A DNA stretch of 64,000 bases from CAVTYH01 sp963738835 (GTDB lineage: Bacteria > Planctomycetota > Planctomycetia > Pirellulales > JADZDJ01): assembly GCA_963738835.1 (NCBI GenBank), contig CAVTYH010000003.1, positions 248,001-312,000 on the forward strand, written 5' to 3'. The notes beneath the pieces were generated by a model. The model saw nothing but the letters and a program-made list of their open reading frames with translations, was not told the DNA's origin and ran no database searches. Every line of letters begins with the position of its first letter. The first letter of the stretch is position 1. The translations under genes were made by a program, and so were the position numbers. Below, piece by piece: positions 1 to 8,868 of the stretch.

Positions 1-2
1 TG

Positions 3-689
3 CCGCCGGGTTGTGTGCAATTGAACTCGGCAGTCGACAACATTGAACGCGTCGACGGCCGCTTGCGGCTTAGCGGACAAATCTTTGACGCGGCGATTAT
101 CGCTGTGCCGGCGTCGGCAGCGGCGAATTTATTGCGCAGCGTCAATGGCGCGCTCGCCGCTGAATTGGCTGCTATCGAATACGCCGGCTCGGCGATCGTT
201 GTGCTCGGCTACGATCGAACACAAATCGCGCATCCGCTCGACAGCTTCGGCTTCGTTGTCCCGGCCATCGAGAAGCGGCGAATTCTTTCGGCCAGTTTTT
301 CGAGCGTGAAATTCCCCGGTCGCGCACCATCGGGAAAAGTGCTGATCCGCGTATTTCTCGGCGGCGCGCTGCAGCCAGAGATGCTGGAGAAATCCGACGA
401 TCAGCTTCGCCGCATCGCAGAAGAAGAACTGCGCGATCTGCTCGGCATCAGCGGGTCGCCCACGTTGTCGCTCGTGTTCCGCTGGCCGCGCGCGATGCCG
501 CAATATCATTTGGGGCATTTGGATCGGTTGCGGCGCATAAACGATCGGTTGGCTCAGCTTCCCGGTTTAGCCTTGGCAGGTAACGCCTACGAAGGCGTTG
601 GCATTCCACAGTGTATCCGCAGTGGTGAACAAGCAGCGGAGCAATTGTTGAAGACGAGTGGAAAAGATATTGCCGCGAATCAAGCGTGA
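3..689 (+). CDS. hemY: HemY-type protoporphyrinogen/coproporphyrinogen oxidase, C-terminal part
   Basis: The reading frame is open to the left edge, so the N-terminal FAD-binding half lies outside the window; an internal GTG at 15 is not a likely start. About 228 residues remain. They contain the substrate-domain stretch of the family and end with the characteristic FAD-contact segment GNAYEGVGIPQCI, found in flavin oxidases that make the porphyrin ring in heme synthesis. The product oxidises protoporphyrinogen IX or coproporphyrinogen III with oxygen; the sequence does not tell which. A ferrochelatase gene lies 30 kb away on the same strand. The last 10 bases overlap the end of the convergent stress-protein gene. 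Family assignment is confident, the exact substrate is not. Confidence 0.85.
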   Translation, partial: PPGCVQLNSAVDNIERVDGRLRLSGQIFDAAIIAVPASAAANLLRSVNGALAAELAAIEYAGSAIVVLGYDRTQIAHPLDSFGFVVPAIEKRRILSASFSSVKFPGRAPSGKVLIRVFLGGALQPEMLEKSDDQLRRIAEEELRDLLGISGSPTLSLVFRWPRAMPQYHLGHLDRLRRINDRLAQLPGLALAGNAYEGVGIPQCIRSGEQAAEQLLKTSGKDIAANQA

Positions 690-1591
690 TGAACGACCAA
701 CACGGAGCACGGGGCATTGTTCAACACGTACTCGCAGGTGCTGCCGATGAAAAGCCGGCCGAGACGCGTGCTTTGTTTGGCGCCAACCACGACTAAGTCG
801 CTTGTCAGCTTGCGGGCCTGGTTGACAATCTCTGTGCCGGCGTGCCCTTCAACGACAATCGGCAGTAAACAACGTAGAGCTCTCGGAAACGCGCTTTCGA
901 CCGATTGCAAGTCGCGCCGGGCTTCGGACAGTTGAGCGTCGTGCTCGTCGACCCAGATCTTAATCATTTGCTCAACATCGGGACCTCGGGTTTGAGCTTT
1001 CAGCCAATCAGGAATCGCTGCGCCCAGCACGCTGGGCACTACGCTGATTGCCGCACAGGCGGAATTCTCTGGCCAGGTGAACTTCTCGATTACCGCGGTT
1101 AACTGCCGGCCAGCTTTCGCGTTTTCGCAGGCTAGCAGCACCCGCAGCCCGATGGATGCGTTAGCGTCTTCGCGGGACCGCACGACAAGCACAGGCACTT
1201 TGCTGGCGTGAACCACGCGGCGCGACACACTTCCGAGCACCAATCGAAGCACTGGATTGAGCCCCCGCGCGCCGACAGCAATGAAATCGGCCTGGCAAGC
1301 TTCCGCCTGCTGCACAATAGCGGTACGCGGATCAGCCGGGCCGATAATTTTTTGCACGGTGGATTGCCAGGGCTTTCCGAGATGCGTGACGGCTTCAGTG
1401 AACATGGAATCCGCCAATGCTTTGTGTGCGTGCTCAACCGTCGCGGGATCGATTGCCGCAGCAGCGGAAACCGTGGGGGGTGAATAAAACAGTATTATCG
1501 AATCGTTTGGTGACAAAAGGCGGCATACTTGCCCGATCGCCGCAAAACTGGGCGCCGATCCATCAATGGCTACAAGGGCTTTCATGGTCAC
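680..1591 (-). CDS. universal stress protein with two UspA domains
   Basis: The 303-residue protein is a tandem of two UspA domains (about 1-140 and 150-303). Each ends with the nucleotide-binding signature G-x2-G-x9-G-S/T: residues 107-121 begin GARG and end LGS, and a second copy near residue 272 begins GAKQ and ends IGST. This suggests an ATP-binding type. UspA proteins are cytoplasmic and respond to starvation or stress; the client is unknown. The gene is transcribed divergently from the Ca2+ ATPase across a 138-base gap that probably holds both promoters, and it converges on the HemY-type gene with a 10-base overlap. Confidence 0.88.
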   Translation of the reverse strand: MTMKALVAIDGSAPSFAAIGQVCRLLSPNDSIILFYSPPTVSAAAAIDPATVEHAHKALADSMFTEAVTHLGKPWQSTVQKIIGPADPRTAIVQQAEACQADFIAVGARGLNPVLRLVLGSVSRRVVHASKVPVLVVRSREDANASIGLRVLLACENAKAGRQLTAVIEKFTWPENSACAAISVVPSVLGAAIPDWLKAQTRGPDVEQMIKIWVDEHDAQLSEARRDLQSVESAFPRALRCLLPIVVEGHAGTEIVNQARKLTSDLVVVGAKQSTRLGRLFIGSTCEYVLNNAPCSVLVVHHA

Positions 1592-1729
1592 TCGATTCGT
1601 GTTGTCGAGTTAGAAAACGACGTATGGAGTACGGCAATTTGCCAGCCGCCTTGGCCGCTGGCACAATGCCACGAGTTCAGTATCGACGCGATCCAAATCG
1701 TAGACAAGTGTGCGACGTTGAAAATTGAT

Positions 1730-4561
1730 ATGGACGCACCTCAGCAACGCCATTCCGTTCAACAGTCGGTCAGCGCTGAAAAATGCTTCGCGGCAACTAC
1801 AGACGCAACGCTGCACGCTCTCGGTACAGACATCAAAAGCGGCTTATCAACCGAAGAGGCAAATCAGCGCCGACAGCAGTTCGGCTTCAACGAGCTTGCC
1901 CAAAAGCCACCTCGGCCATGGTGGCAAAAGTTGGCCAACCAATTCAATGAATGGCTTGTGTGGATTTTAATCGTCGCGGCCCTAATTTCCGGCATCGTCG
2001 GCGACTGGATTGATGTCGCGGTCATTCTGGCCATCGTAGCGGTGAATGTGGCCATCAGTTTAGTGCAAGAAGAAAAGGCCGGAAGTGCGCTGGCAGCTCT
2101 GCGTCGCCTGGCTTCGCCGATGGTCAGGGTCGTCCGCGACGGTCGATTGCAGACAGCGCCGGCCCGTGATCTTGTTCCAGGAGACATTATCGAGTTAGAG
2201 GCGGGCGACCACATTCCCGCCGACGTACGTCTTTTGAATGCAACTTCTTTTCGGGTGCAGGAAGCCGCACTGACGGGCGAATCGGTTCCCATCGACAAGT
2301 ACGCCGATTGTGTGCTGGCGGCGAGCACGCCGCTGGCGGACCGATGCAATATGGCGTTTATGGGAACGGTCGCTGCGTCCGGGAACGCCCTAGGAATTGT
2401 TGTGGCTACTGGCCTGAACACCGAATTGGGCCGCATAGCGGAGTTGCTCGAGCATTTCGACCCCGAACCTACTCCGCTTGCGCGACGGTTGGAAACGTTG
2501 GGTAAGGTTCTCGTCGTCGTATGTTTGGTGATTGCGGCGGTCATTTTTTTGCTGGGAATGTTGCGCGGCGGCAAATTATTGGAAATGCTGTTGGTCGCGG
2601 TCAGCCTGGCGGTGGCCGCCGTTCCCGAGGGTTTGCCCGCCGTGGTAACGTTAACGCTGGCGCTCGGACTGCAGCGGATGGTCAAACGAAATGTACTAGT
2701 GCGCAAACTGCCCAGTGTCGAGACACTGGGTTCCGTAACGGTTATCTGCTCCGATAAGACAGGAACTTTGACTTGCAACGAAATGACGGTTCGTGAAATC
2801 GTCGCCGGCGGAGAGCGATATCAGGTCGGGGGAACCGGGTACACGCCGCGGGGGCAGTTTCTCAAACTTTCCGAATATGGCCGGCAAAAAGAGTCTGCCG
2901 CTGATAAGACAACGAGCGAAACCACTAAGGCTTCTGAACGTTATATTGCGATTGATCCTAGTGCCGATTCAGATCTTGTCACTGCGCTATCGATTGGCGC
3001 CTGGTGCAACCGCACTTCGGTCCGGCCAAGCTCAGATAGTAATGACGGCTGGCAAGTGGTTGGCGATCCGACAGAGGCCGCGCTGCTGGTTGCGGCGATG
3101 AAGGCCGGGATCGATGTTCATGATCGGGCAAAACGGGTGCTTTCCGAAATCCCGTTCGATTCTGATCGCAAGATCATGTCGGTTGTGCTGCGCCAACACA
3201 ACGGTAGCGCTGTGCTGTACACCAAGGGTGCCCCGGAGCAGGTTTTGGCAAAATCGATCGCCGAATTGCGTAGTGGACAAGTCGTGTCGCTATCCTCCGA
3301 GCGAAGAAACGAGCTGATGCGATTGAACACCGAAATGGCGGGACGCGCGTTGCGTGTGATGGCTTTGGCGAGTCGCGAACTGCCCGGCAATGAAAACAGC
3401 TTTGCCGCTGAAGAAAGCCAGCTTGTCTTCGTCGGATTGGCTGGAATGATTGATTCTCCGCGCCCAGAAGCACTGGAGGCTGTGCGGCACTGCCGCAATG
3501 CGGGAATTCGTCCGATCATGATCACCGGCGATCATCCCGCAACCGCATTGGCCATTGCACGGGAGTTGGAAATTGCTGACGACGATTCGCGCGTTGTGAC
3601 CGGCGAACAGCTTGATGCGATGTCGGAGGATGAACTAACTGCACAGGTCGATCGCATCACCGTTTATGCCCGCGTCTCCGCCGAACACAAACTGCGAGTC
3701 GTCAATGCTTGGCGGCAACGCGGCCAAGTTGTTGCGATGACCGGAGACGGCGTTAACGACGCTCCTGCGGTAAAGGCCGCTGATATCGGCATCGCAATGG
3801 GACAAACCGGCACGGATGTCACGAAAGAAGCTGCCGGCATGGTGTTGATGGACAACAATTTTGCTTCGATCGTCAATGCTGTGGCCGAGGGTCGTGGCAT
3901 TTTTGACAACATTCAGAAATTTGTCGATTACCTGTTGTCGTGCAATACCGGCGAAGTGTTACTGATGCTGATCGCCGCACTTTTCGGCTGGCCAGTGCCG
4001 CTAACCGCTGTGCAAATCTTGTGGATCAACCTTGTGACCGACGGCTTGCCAGCGCTGGCATTGGGAATTGAACCGCCGGAACCCGACATTATGTCTCGCA
4101 GGCCACGACCACCACGAGAGCCGGTCATCACGCTCGGCCGGGGGCTGATGATCGGCTTTCAAGGAGCGTTAATTGCCGGCGTATCTGTTTTAGGATTCAG
4201 GCTTGTCTACCACGAAAACGATTTCAATTTAACTCAGGCCAGAACCGTTGTGTTCTGCATTTGTGCTTTGTCGCAAATCACTTTCTCCTTTGGCTGCCGC
4301 AGCCATCGATACACGATGCCGGAGCTTGGAGTGTTCTCCAACCTGCACCTGCTCGGGGCAATTGTCATTTCCGGTTTGCTGCAATTGGGCGCAGTGGCTC
4401 TGCCGTTTGCCCGGCCAGTGTTTGACACCGTAGCTCTGACGTTGGGAGAATGGCTAGTCGTCGTCGGACTGGCGTTGATTCCGGTCTCAGTGATCGAAGT
4501 CAGCAAGCTTGGCGCTAAGTTCCTGTCGATAAGAGGAACGCCAAAACTGTCGCCTGCATGA
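1730..4561 (+). CDS. P-type cation-transporting ATPase, class IIA (Ca2+ type)
   Basis: About 943 residues from the ATG at 1730; the frame is open further upstream but that stretch has no family similarity and faces the divergent gene's promoter. Order of parts: cation-ATPase N-terminal domain (20-90), membrane pair, actuator domain with TGES (182-185), membrane helix 4 with PEGLPA (299-304), phosphorylation motif DKTGT (342-346), nucleotide-binding domain, hinge motif TGDGVNDAP, then C-terminal membrane helices with the NLVTDGLPALALG segment. PEGLPA in helix 4 is typical of Ca2+ pumps of the SERCA/PMCA group. It would expel Ca2+ (perhaps Mn2+) at the cytoplasmic membrane using ATP. The gene is intact over 2.8 kb, in contrast to the broken uvrA that follows. 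Confidence 0.92.
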   Translation: MDAPQQRHSVQQSVSAEKCFAATTDATLHALGTDIKSGLSTEEANQRRQQFGFNELAQKPPRPWWQKLANQFNEWLVWILIVAALISGIVGDWIDVAVILAIVAVNVAISLVQEEKAGSALAALRRLASPMVRVVRDGRLQTAPARDLVPGDIIELEAGDHIPADVRLLNATSFRVQEAALTGESVPIDKYADCVLAASTPLADRCNMAFMGTVAASGNALGIVVATGLNTELGRIAELLEHFDPEPTPLARRLETLGKVLVVVCLVIAAVIFLLGMLRGGKLLEMLLVAVSLAVAAVPEGLPAVVTLTLALGLQRMVKRNVLVRKLPSVETLGSVTVICSDKTGTLTCNEMTVREIVAGGERYQVGGTGYTPRGQFLKLSEYGRQKESAADKTTSETTKASERYIAIDPSADSDLVTALSIGAWCNRTSVRPSSDSNDGWQVVGDPTEAALLVAAMKAGIDVHDRAKRVLSEIPFDSDRKIMSVVLRQHNGSAVLYTKGAPEQVLAKSIAELRSGQVVSLSSERRNELMRLNTEMAGRALRVMALASRELPGNENSFAAEESQLVFVGLAGMIDSPRPEALEAVRHCRNAGIRPIMITGDHPATALAIARELEIADDDSRVVTGEQLDAMSEDELTAQVDRITVYARVSAEHKLRVVNAWRQRGQVVAMTGDGVNDAPAVKAADIGIAMGQTGTDVTKEAAGMVLMDNNFASIVNAVAEGRGIFDNIQKFVDYLLSCNTGEVLLMLIAALFGWPVPLTAVQILWINLVTDGLPALALGIEPPEPDIMSRRPRPPREPVITLGRGLMIGFQGALIAGVSVLGFRLVYHENDFNLTQARTVVFCICALSQITFSFGCRSHRYTMPELGVFSNLHLLGAIVISGLLQLGAVALPFARPVFDTVALTLGEWLVVVGLALIPVSVIEVSKLGAKFLSIRGTPKLSPA

Positions 4562-4576
4562 CCATGTCGGCCACTG

Positions 4577-4604
4577 ATATGGGCGCAACGATTGCTGCGC
4601 CATA
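4577..4604. terminator. hairpin between convergent genes
   Basis: An inverted repeat with arms ATATGGgCGCA and TGCGCCATAT (one bulged G, 7-8 base loop) lies between the end of the ATPase gene (4561) and the end of the convergent small-basic-protein gene (4634). There is no clear T run on either side, so it is only a candidate bidirectional terminator. Confidence 0.4.
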
Positions 4605-4633
4605 TTGGTTCTGAATTGAGCCACCAGCCGGAA

Positions 4634-4966
4634 CTACTTTTTCGCGCCGGCACCCTTGGCGGGAGCGGCCGCCGCTTTCGCGGGTGCGGCACCCTTGGCC
4701 GGGGCAGCGGCTTTACCGGCGGCAGCGCCAGCGGCAGGAACGGCAGTGCCAGCAGCGGCGGCGCCTTCCGCGCCTTCCTCTTCCTTCTTCTTCTTTTTCT
4801 TCTTCATCACGAGCTTGATGACGCGCACCTTGGGCAATCCCAACACGCGCATGCTTTCGTCCCAGCGTTCCTCAGTCTTGAGTTGCGCGATTCGCTCGCC
4901 ACGCTTGAGGACACCGCGCGCTTTACTGCTGCCGCGGCGGATGCGAAGACTTTTATCGAGGGTCAT
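4634..4966 (-). CDS. planctomycete small basic protein with Ala/Lys/Pro tail
   Basis: A 110-residue protein starting MTLDKSLR at 4966. The first 65 residues match the small basic protein family (TIGR04137) of Planctomycetes, Verrucomicrobia and Chlamydiae: a conserved start, an R-G-V-L-K-R-G-E-R-I segment, a GLPKVR-type segment, then a run of seven lysines and three glutamates. Function is unknown; a ribosome- or nucleic-acid-associated role has been suggested by composition. The last 45 residues are low-complexity Ala/Gly/Lys/Pro with repeated PAKG/PAKA units, like histone H1 tails. Upstream in-frame codons to 5038 are probably not translated because the family begins at this Met and a dispersed repeat sits just upstream. 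Confidence 0.85.
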   Translation of the reverse strand: MTLDKSLRIRRGSSKARGVLKRGERIAQLKTEERWDESMRVLGLPKVRVIKLVMKKKKKKKEEEGAEGAAAAGTAVPAAGAAAGKAAAPAKGAAPAKAAAAPAKGAGAKK

Positions 4967-4969
4967 GGG

Positions 4970-4998
4970 AAGGGTTCGGGGTTCAGGGTCCAGGTTTT
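4970..4998. repeat. GGTTCAGG-type short repeat
   Basis: A stretch built from GGTTCGGGGTTCAGGGTCCAGG units immediately upstream of the small-basic-protein start. The same unit (GGTTCAGGCTTCAGGGTTCAGG) recurs inside uvrA at 11260-11281, so it belongs to a dispersed family. Confidence 0.5.
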
Positions 4999-5150
4999 GA
5001 GAATCAACCAATATAAAGCTTGAAACCCGGGCCGACAAGGGATTCGCAACGTGTAGGGGTGTCCACCGGTTGACTCTTGCGATAGAATGCGGTGTTCGGG
5101 CGGAAAAATCCGATTAAAACCCGCGTCGCAAGCGATCGCGGCTCAGAATA

Positions 5151-5858
5151 ATGCCTACACCAGATATTGTGATCCGTGGCGCCCGCGAGCATAACCTTCG
5201 CGGCGTGGACGTGGTTTTGCCGCGGAATCAGCTCATTTGCCTGACCGGCGTCAGCGGCTCCGGCAAAAGCTCGCTGGCCTTCGACACGTTGTTTGCCGAG
5301 GGGCAGCGGCGGTACGTGGAAAGCCTGTCGAGCTTCGCCCGACAGTTTCTGGGACAGATGCCCAAGCCGGATGTGGACCATATTTCCGGGCTGAGCCCGT
5401 CGATTTCCATCTCGCAAAAAACATCGGGCCAAAATCCGCGGTCCACCGTCGGCACGATCACGGAAATCTACGACTACCTGCGCGTACTGTTTGCCCGTGT
5501 CGGCCAGGGACATTGCCCGCAGTGCAGTCGGCCGATTACCGCGCAAAGCCGCGAGCAAATTATCGAGCGGATTCTGCAGCTTCCCGACCGTACTCCGTTT
5601 CTGGTTTTAGCCCCGCTCATTCGGTCGCAAAAAGGTGAGCATCGCGATCTGTTCGAAGATTTGCTGAAGCAAGGTTTTGTGCGGGCCCGCGTCGATGGTA
5701 AAGTGGTGCAACTGACGGACGATTTGAAGCTCGACCGCCAAATGCGGCATTATATCGAAGTTGTCATTGATCGACTGACCGCAGGACCAACGGTGCGAGC
5801 GGTTGGCCGAAGCCGTGGAACTGGCGCTACGGTTGGGTGGCGGAGAGTTGATTGTTAG
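5151..5858 (+). CDS. uvrA: UvrA fragment 1: N-terminal ATPase domain of unit 1
   Basis: Starts at ATG 5151 and reads I-R-G-A-R-E-H-N-L, the normal UvrA beginning, followed by Walker A GVSGSGKSSL. Similarity stops near 5805, where R-L-A-E-A-V continues one base later in the next frame (a GCGCGG to GCGG type change or a one-base insertion). The last 18 residues before the stop at 5858 are out of frame. Confidence 0.75.
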   Translation: MPTPDIVIRGAREHNLRGVDVVLPRNQLICLTGVSGSGKSSLAFDTLFAEGQRRYVESLSSFARQFLGQMPKPDVDHISGLSPSISISQKTSGQNPRSTVGTITEIYDYLRVLFARVGQGHCPQCSRPITAQSREQIIERILQLPDRTPFLVLAPLIRSQKGEHRDLFEDLLKQGFVRARVDGKVVQLTDDLKLDRQMRHYIEVVIDRLTAGPTVRAVGRSRGTGATVGWRRVDC

Positions 5859-7806
5859 CGTGGAGGAAAAGCAGAAGGCAGAAGGCAGAAAGCAGAAGGC
5901 AGAAGTTGAGCCGAACACAGAAGATGCCGGCATTCCCCATACTCCATTCCCCACTGCCCATTCTGAATTCGCTCTGTCCGCTCACTATGCCTGCACGCAC
6001 TGTGGCCTGAGCTTCGAGCCGCCAAGCCCTCAACTATTCAGCTTCAACAGTCCGCAGGGGATGTGCAAAGGGTGCGATGGGTTGGGCGAAATCTACAGCT
6101 TCGATCCCGAGCGGTTGGTTCCGAATGCCGAGTTGTCGTTTGCCCTGGGTGCCGTCGAATTAGTCGGCCCGTGGAAGGACATGGGGCGCTGGCGACGGCA
6201 CATTTATCAGGGCGTTGCGGACACCGTCGAACGCCAGCTGGAACTGGAGCACGGCACGATGCTGGAAACGCCGTGGCGCGATTTGGATGAACGGCTGTGC
6301 AATTATTGGCTGCACGGCACTGGCGACGAACACATCACGTTCACCTGGCGAAACGGCGCGCACGGCAATAAATACGGCGGGCACTTCGAGGGCATTATCC
6401 CGCAGTTGCTGTCGAGCTACCGCACGAGCAAAAGCAAAATGCAGCGGCGGCAGTTGGAAAAATACATGTGCGTGGTGCGCTGTGCGTACTGCGAGGGGGC
6501 GCGGCTGAATCCGCAGGCCAGAAGCGTGACGGTCACGACGGCCAATCCGAAATTCGCGGATCGACCCAACCGTTCGCTGCCAGAGGTTTGCCATCTGGCC
6601 GTGAGCGACGCTGCAGAGTTTTTCAGCGATCTGGTGCTAGATGCGACCGGCCAAAAAATTGCCGAAGAAGCCATCAAAGAAATTCGCGGCCGGCTCGGCT
6701 TCTTGGTCAATGTTGGGCTGGAATACTTGGCGCTGGATCGCACCGCCCCGACGCTTTCCGGTGGCGAATCGCAGCGCATCCGGCTGGCCGGCCAAATCGG
6801 TTGTGGGCTGGTCGGCCTGCTGTACATTCTCGATGAACCTTCGATTGGCCTGCATCCGCGCGACAATCAAAAACTGCTCGACACGCTGTATCAACTGCGA
6901 AACAAAGGCAACACAGTGGTTGTGGTCGAGCACGATGAAGACACGATGCGGGCAGCCGACACGATCATCGATTTCGGCCCCGGCCCCGGCGTCCGGGGCG
7001 GCGAAGTGGTGGCCGTTGGACCGTTGGAGGAAATCACGAAAGTCGATCGCAGCGTAACCGGCCAGTTTTTGAACGGCAAGCGGCGGATTGAAATTCCGGC
7101 GAAGCGGAGGGTTCACCATCTAGCCCCCGGCGAGTCGCCGGGGGGCAGGACGTCATCAAAGCCGAATCCCGGCGAACAATTCCTGCGCATCGTCGGCGCG
7201 AAGCACAACAATCTCAAAAACGTCACGGTCGAAATTCCGCTGGGCGCCTTTGTCTGCGTCACCGGCGTCAGCGGGTCGGGAAAAAGCTCGTTGGTGAACG
7301 ACATTCTGGCCGAGGCGTTGATGCGCGATTTGAACGGCGGCGTCGGTAATCCCGGCGAGCATGAGCGCATGGAGGGGATCGAGCATCTCGACAAGCTGAT
7401 CGCCATCGATCAATCGCCGATCGGCCGCACGCCGCGTTCCAATCCGGCCACCTACATCAAGCTGGCCGACGATATTCGCGATTTGTTCACGCGTCTGCCG
7501 GAATCCAAGACGCGCGGCTACAAGCCTGGGCGTTTCAGTTTCAACGTGGAAGGTGGCCGCTGCGAAGCTTGTGAAGGCAACGGCTCGAACCGGTTGGAAA
7601 TGGATTTTCTGGCCGATGTGTGGGTCACTTGCCCGGTGTGCAATGGCCATCGGTTCAATCGCGAGACGTTGCAAATTCGGTTCAAAGGCAAGAACATCGC
7701 CGATGTGTTGGAAATGGATGTGCAGCAGGCGCTGGTGCATTTCGAGAATGTGCCCGACATTCGCCGCAAATTGCAAACCTGCACGATGTGGGGCTCGATT
7801 ATTTGA
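5803..7806 (+). CDS. uvrA: UvrA fragment 2: core of unit 1
   Basis: Continues unit 1 through the zinc module (CTHCG and CKGCDG), the first LSGGE signature, the D-E-P-S-I-G-L-H Walker B region, and the second Walker A (GVSGSGKSSL near 7264). Two non-family inserts are translated here: a Lys/Glu/Ala-rich piece from 5866 to about 5980 and a short L-A-P-G-E-S-P-G-G piece from a hairpin at 7122-7146. The frame is lost at about 7787, where ACCCTG has become ACCTG. Confidence 0.75.
   Translation: MAEAVELALRLGGGELIVSVEEKQKAEGRKQKAEVEPNTEDAGIPHTPFPTAHSEFALSAHYACTHCGLSFEPPSPQLFSFNSPQGMCKGCDGLGEIYSFDPERLVPNAELSFALGAVELVGPWKDMGRWRRHIYQGVADTVERQLELEHGTMLETPWRDLDERLCNYWLHGTGDEHITFTWRNGAHGNKYGGHFEGIIPQLLSSYRTSKSKMQRRQLEKYMCVVRCAYCEGARLNPQARSVTVTTANPKFADRPNRSLPEVCHLAVSDAAEFFSDLVLDATGQKIAEEAIKEIRGRLGFLVNVGLEYLALDRTAPTLSGGESQRIRLAGQIGCGLVGLLYILDEPSIGLHPRDNQKLLDTLYQLRNKGNTVVVVEHDEDTMRAADTIIDFGPGPGVRGGEVVAVGPLEEITKVDRSVTGQFLNGKRRIEIPAKRRVHHLAPGESPGGRTSSKPNPGEQFLRIVGAKHNNLKNVTVEIPLGAFVCVTGVSGSGKSSLVNDILAEALMRDLNGGVGNPGEHERMEGIEHLDKLIAIDQSPIGRTPRSNPATYIKLADDIRDLFTRLPESKTRGYKPGRFSFNVEGGRCEACEGNGSNRLEMDFLADVWVTCPVCNGHRFNRETLQIRFKGKNIADVLEMDVQQALVHFENVPDIRRKLQTCTMWGSII
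5866..5990. repeat. 7-bp-periodic AGAAGGC array plus CATTCCCCA block inside uvrA
   Basis: Within the uvrA frame, 5870-5906 is a run of AGAAGGC/AGAAAGC units (7-bp period) followed at 5935-5966 by repeated CATTCCCCA-type units. The encoded Lys/Glu/Ala-rich and Pro-rich peptide has no counterpart in ordinary UvrA. Similar units occur at 10240-10277 and 11291-11320 (GGCGGAA) and at 26627-26653 (ATTCCCC). Confidence 0.65.
7122..7146. repeat. GC-rich hairpin inside uvrA unit 1
   Basis: An inverted repeat with arms GCCCCCGGCGA and TCGCCGGGGGGC (one extra G, 2-base loop) sits in frame in a linker between the first and second ABC domains and is translated. It resembles the other palindromic elements in style but I see only this copy in the window. 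Confidence 0.6.
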
Positions 7807-8177
7807 AGCTCGGTCAGGCGTCGCCGACTCTTTCCGGCGGCGAGGCGCAGCGGATCAAACTGGCCCGCGAACTGGTGAAGAAAAGCACCGGCCGCACGCT
7901 GTATCTGCTAGACGAACCGACCACCGGCCTGCACTTTGCCGACATTGAAATGCTGCTGAAAGTGCTGCACGATTTGACCGACGCCGGCAATACCGTGCTT
8001 GTCGTGGAACACAATTTGGACGTGATCAAAACCGCCGATTGGATTATTGATCTGGGCCCCAAAGGAGGTGCCGGCGGCGGCGAAATTGTGGCGGTGGGCA
8101 CACCGGAACAGATATCCGGTGTAGCGGCGGGGCTTGCCCGCGCTCGCACACGTCGATCGCACTGGCACCGGTTCTAA
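7620..8177 (+). CDS. uvrA: UvrA fragment 3: C-terminal end of unit 1
   Basis: Only the part from about 7787 is in the true frame. It carries the LSGGEAQRIKLA signature and the L-D-E-P-T-T-G-L-H Walker B segment that end a UvrA unit. It is lost at about 8138 inside a dispersed repeat (TGTAGCGGCGGGGCTTGCCC), where one C of a CCCC run seems missing compared with the copy at 11326. Confidence 0.7.
   Translation: MGHLPGVQWPSVQSRDVANSVQRQEHRRCVGNGCAAGAGAFRECARHSPQIANLHDVGLDYLKLGQASPTLSGGEAQRIKLARELVKKSTGRTLYLLDEPTTGLHFADIEMLLKVLHDLTDAGNTVLVVEHNLDVIKTADWIIDLGPKGGAGGGEIVAVGTPEQISGVAAGLARARTRRSHWHRF
8120..8142. repeat. TGTAGCGGC-family repeat inside uvrA (end of unit 1)
   Basis: TGTAGCGGCGGGGCTTGCCC followed by GCG, translated as V-A-A-G-L-A, directly before the conserved S-H-T segment that ends a UvrA unit. 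The equivalent position in unit 2 (11326-11348) holds another copy. Confidence 0.7.
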
Positions 8178-8278
8178 ACGACCAATCCGACATCGCGGCA
8201 AAATCCAAGCAAGCAAAAACAACTCGCCGCAACGGCCGCAAAACCGGCGGCGAAATTTTCGGCGAGCAATCGATCCGC

Positions 8279-8680
8279 GTGCGTGGCGCTTGGCAGCACA
8301 ATTTGAAAGGCGTCGATGTCGAAATTCCGCGCGACAAGATGACCGTCTGCTGCGGCCTCAGCGGTTCGGGCAAAAGCTCGCTGGCGATGGATACCATTTA
8401 CGCCGAAGGGCAGCGGCGATATGTCGAAAGCCTGAGCTCTTACGCTCGGCAGTTCGTCGGGCAAATGCAAAAGCCGAAACTCGATCACATCGAAGGCCTT
8501 TCGCCGGCGATTGCGATCGAACAGAAAAATCTGGGCCACTCACCGCGATCGACCGTCGGCACGGTGACGGAGGTTTACGATTACTTCCGCGTGCTGCTGG
8601 CCCGACTGGCAAGCCGTATTGCCCGGCGTGCGATGTGCCCATCGGCACGCAATCGGCCGATGAGATTATCGAAAAGCTGA
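8279..8680 (+). CDS. uvrA: UvrA fragment 4: N-terminal ATPase domain of unit 2
   Basis: The true frame is readable from about 8143 (linker between the units) and includes the R-G-A-W-Q-H-N-L start of unit 2 and Walker A GLSGSGKSSL. It is lost at about 8608 where CTGGGCAAG has become CTGGCAAG. Residues after that point to the stop at 8680 are spurious. Confidence 0.7.
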   Translation: MRGAWQHNLKGVDVEIPRDKMTVCCGLSGSGKSSLAMDTIYAEGQRRYVESLSSYARQFVGQMQKPKLDHIEGLSPAIAIEQKNLGHSPRSTVGTVTEVYDYFRVLLARLASRIARRAMCPSARNRPMRLSKS

Positions 8681-8868
8681 TGGCCGAGCCCGAGGGCACC
8701 AAGCTGTATCTGATGGCACCGCTGGAAATTCGCGCGGGCGAAAAATACGAAACGCTGTGGCACGAAATGCGCGCTAGCGGCTATCAGCGGCTGCGAATCG
8801 ACGGTGCAACCATTTCGATCGACGAGCCCCCACGATCGATCGCCGCCGCAAGCACGACGTGGAAGTGA
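8608..8868 (+). CDS. uvrA: UvrA fragment 5 of unit 2
   Basis: A short in-frame stretch beginning G-K-P-Y-C-P-A-C-D, part of the insertion domain of unit 2 with its CxxC pair. It ends at about 8832, where a run of six C is reduced to five; reading then continues one frame lower. Confidence 0.6.
   Translation, partial: GKPYCPACDVPIGTQSADEIIEKLMAEPEGTKLYLMAPLEIRAGEKYETLWHEMRASGYQRLRIDGATISIDEPPRSIAAASTTWK

Noticed and set aside
1864..2778. Open frame of 304 codons opposite the Ca2+ ATPase gene
   Set aside because: It lies fully inside the ATPase coding region, is Ser/Thr/Arg-rich and shows no domain.
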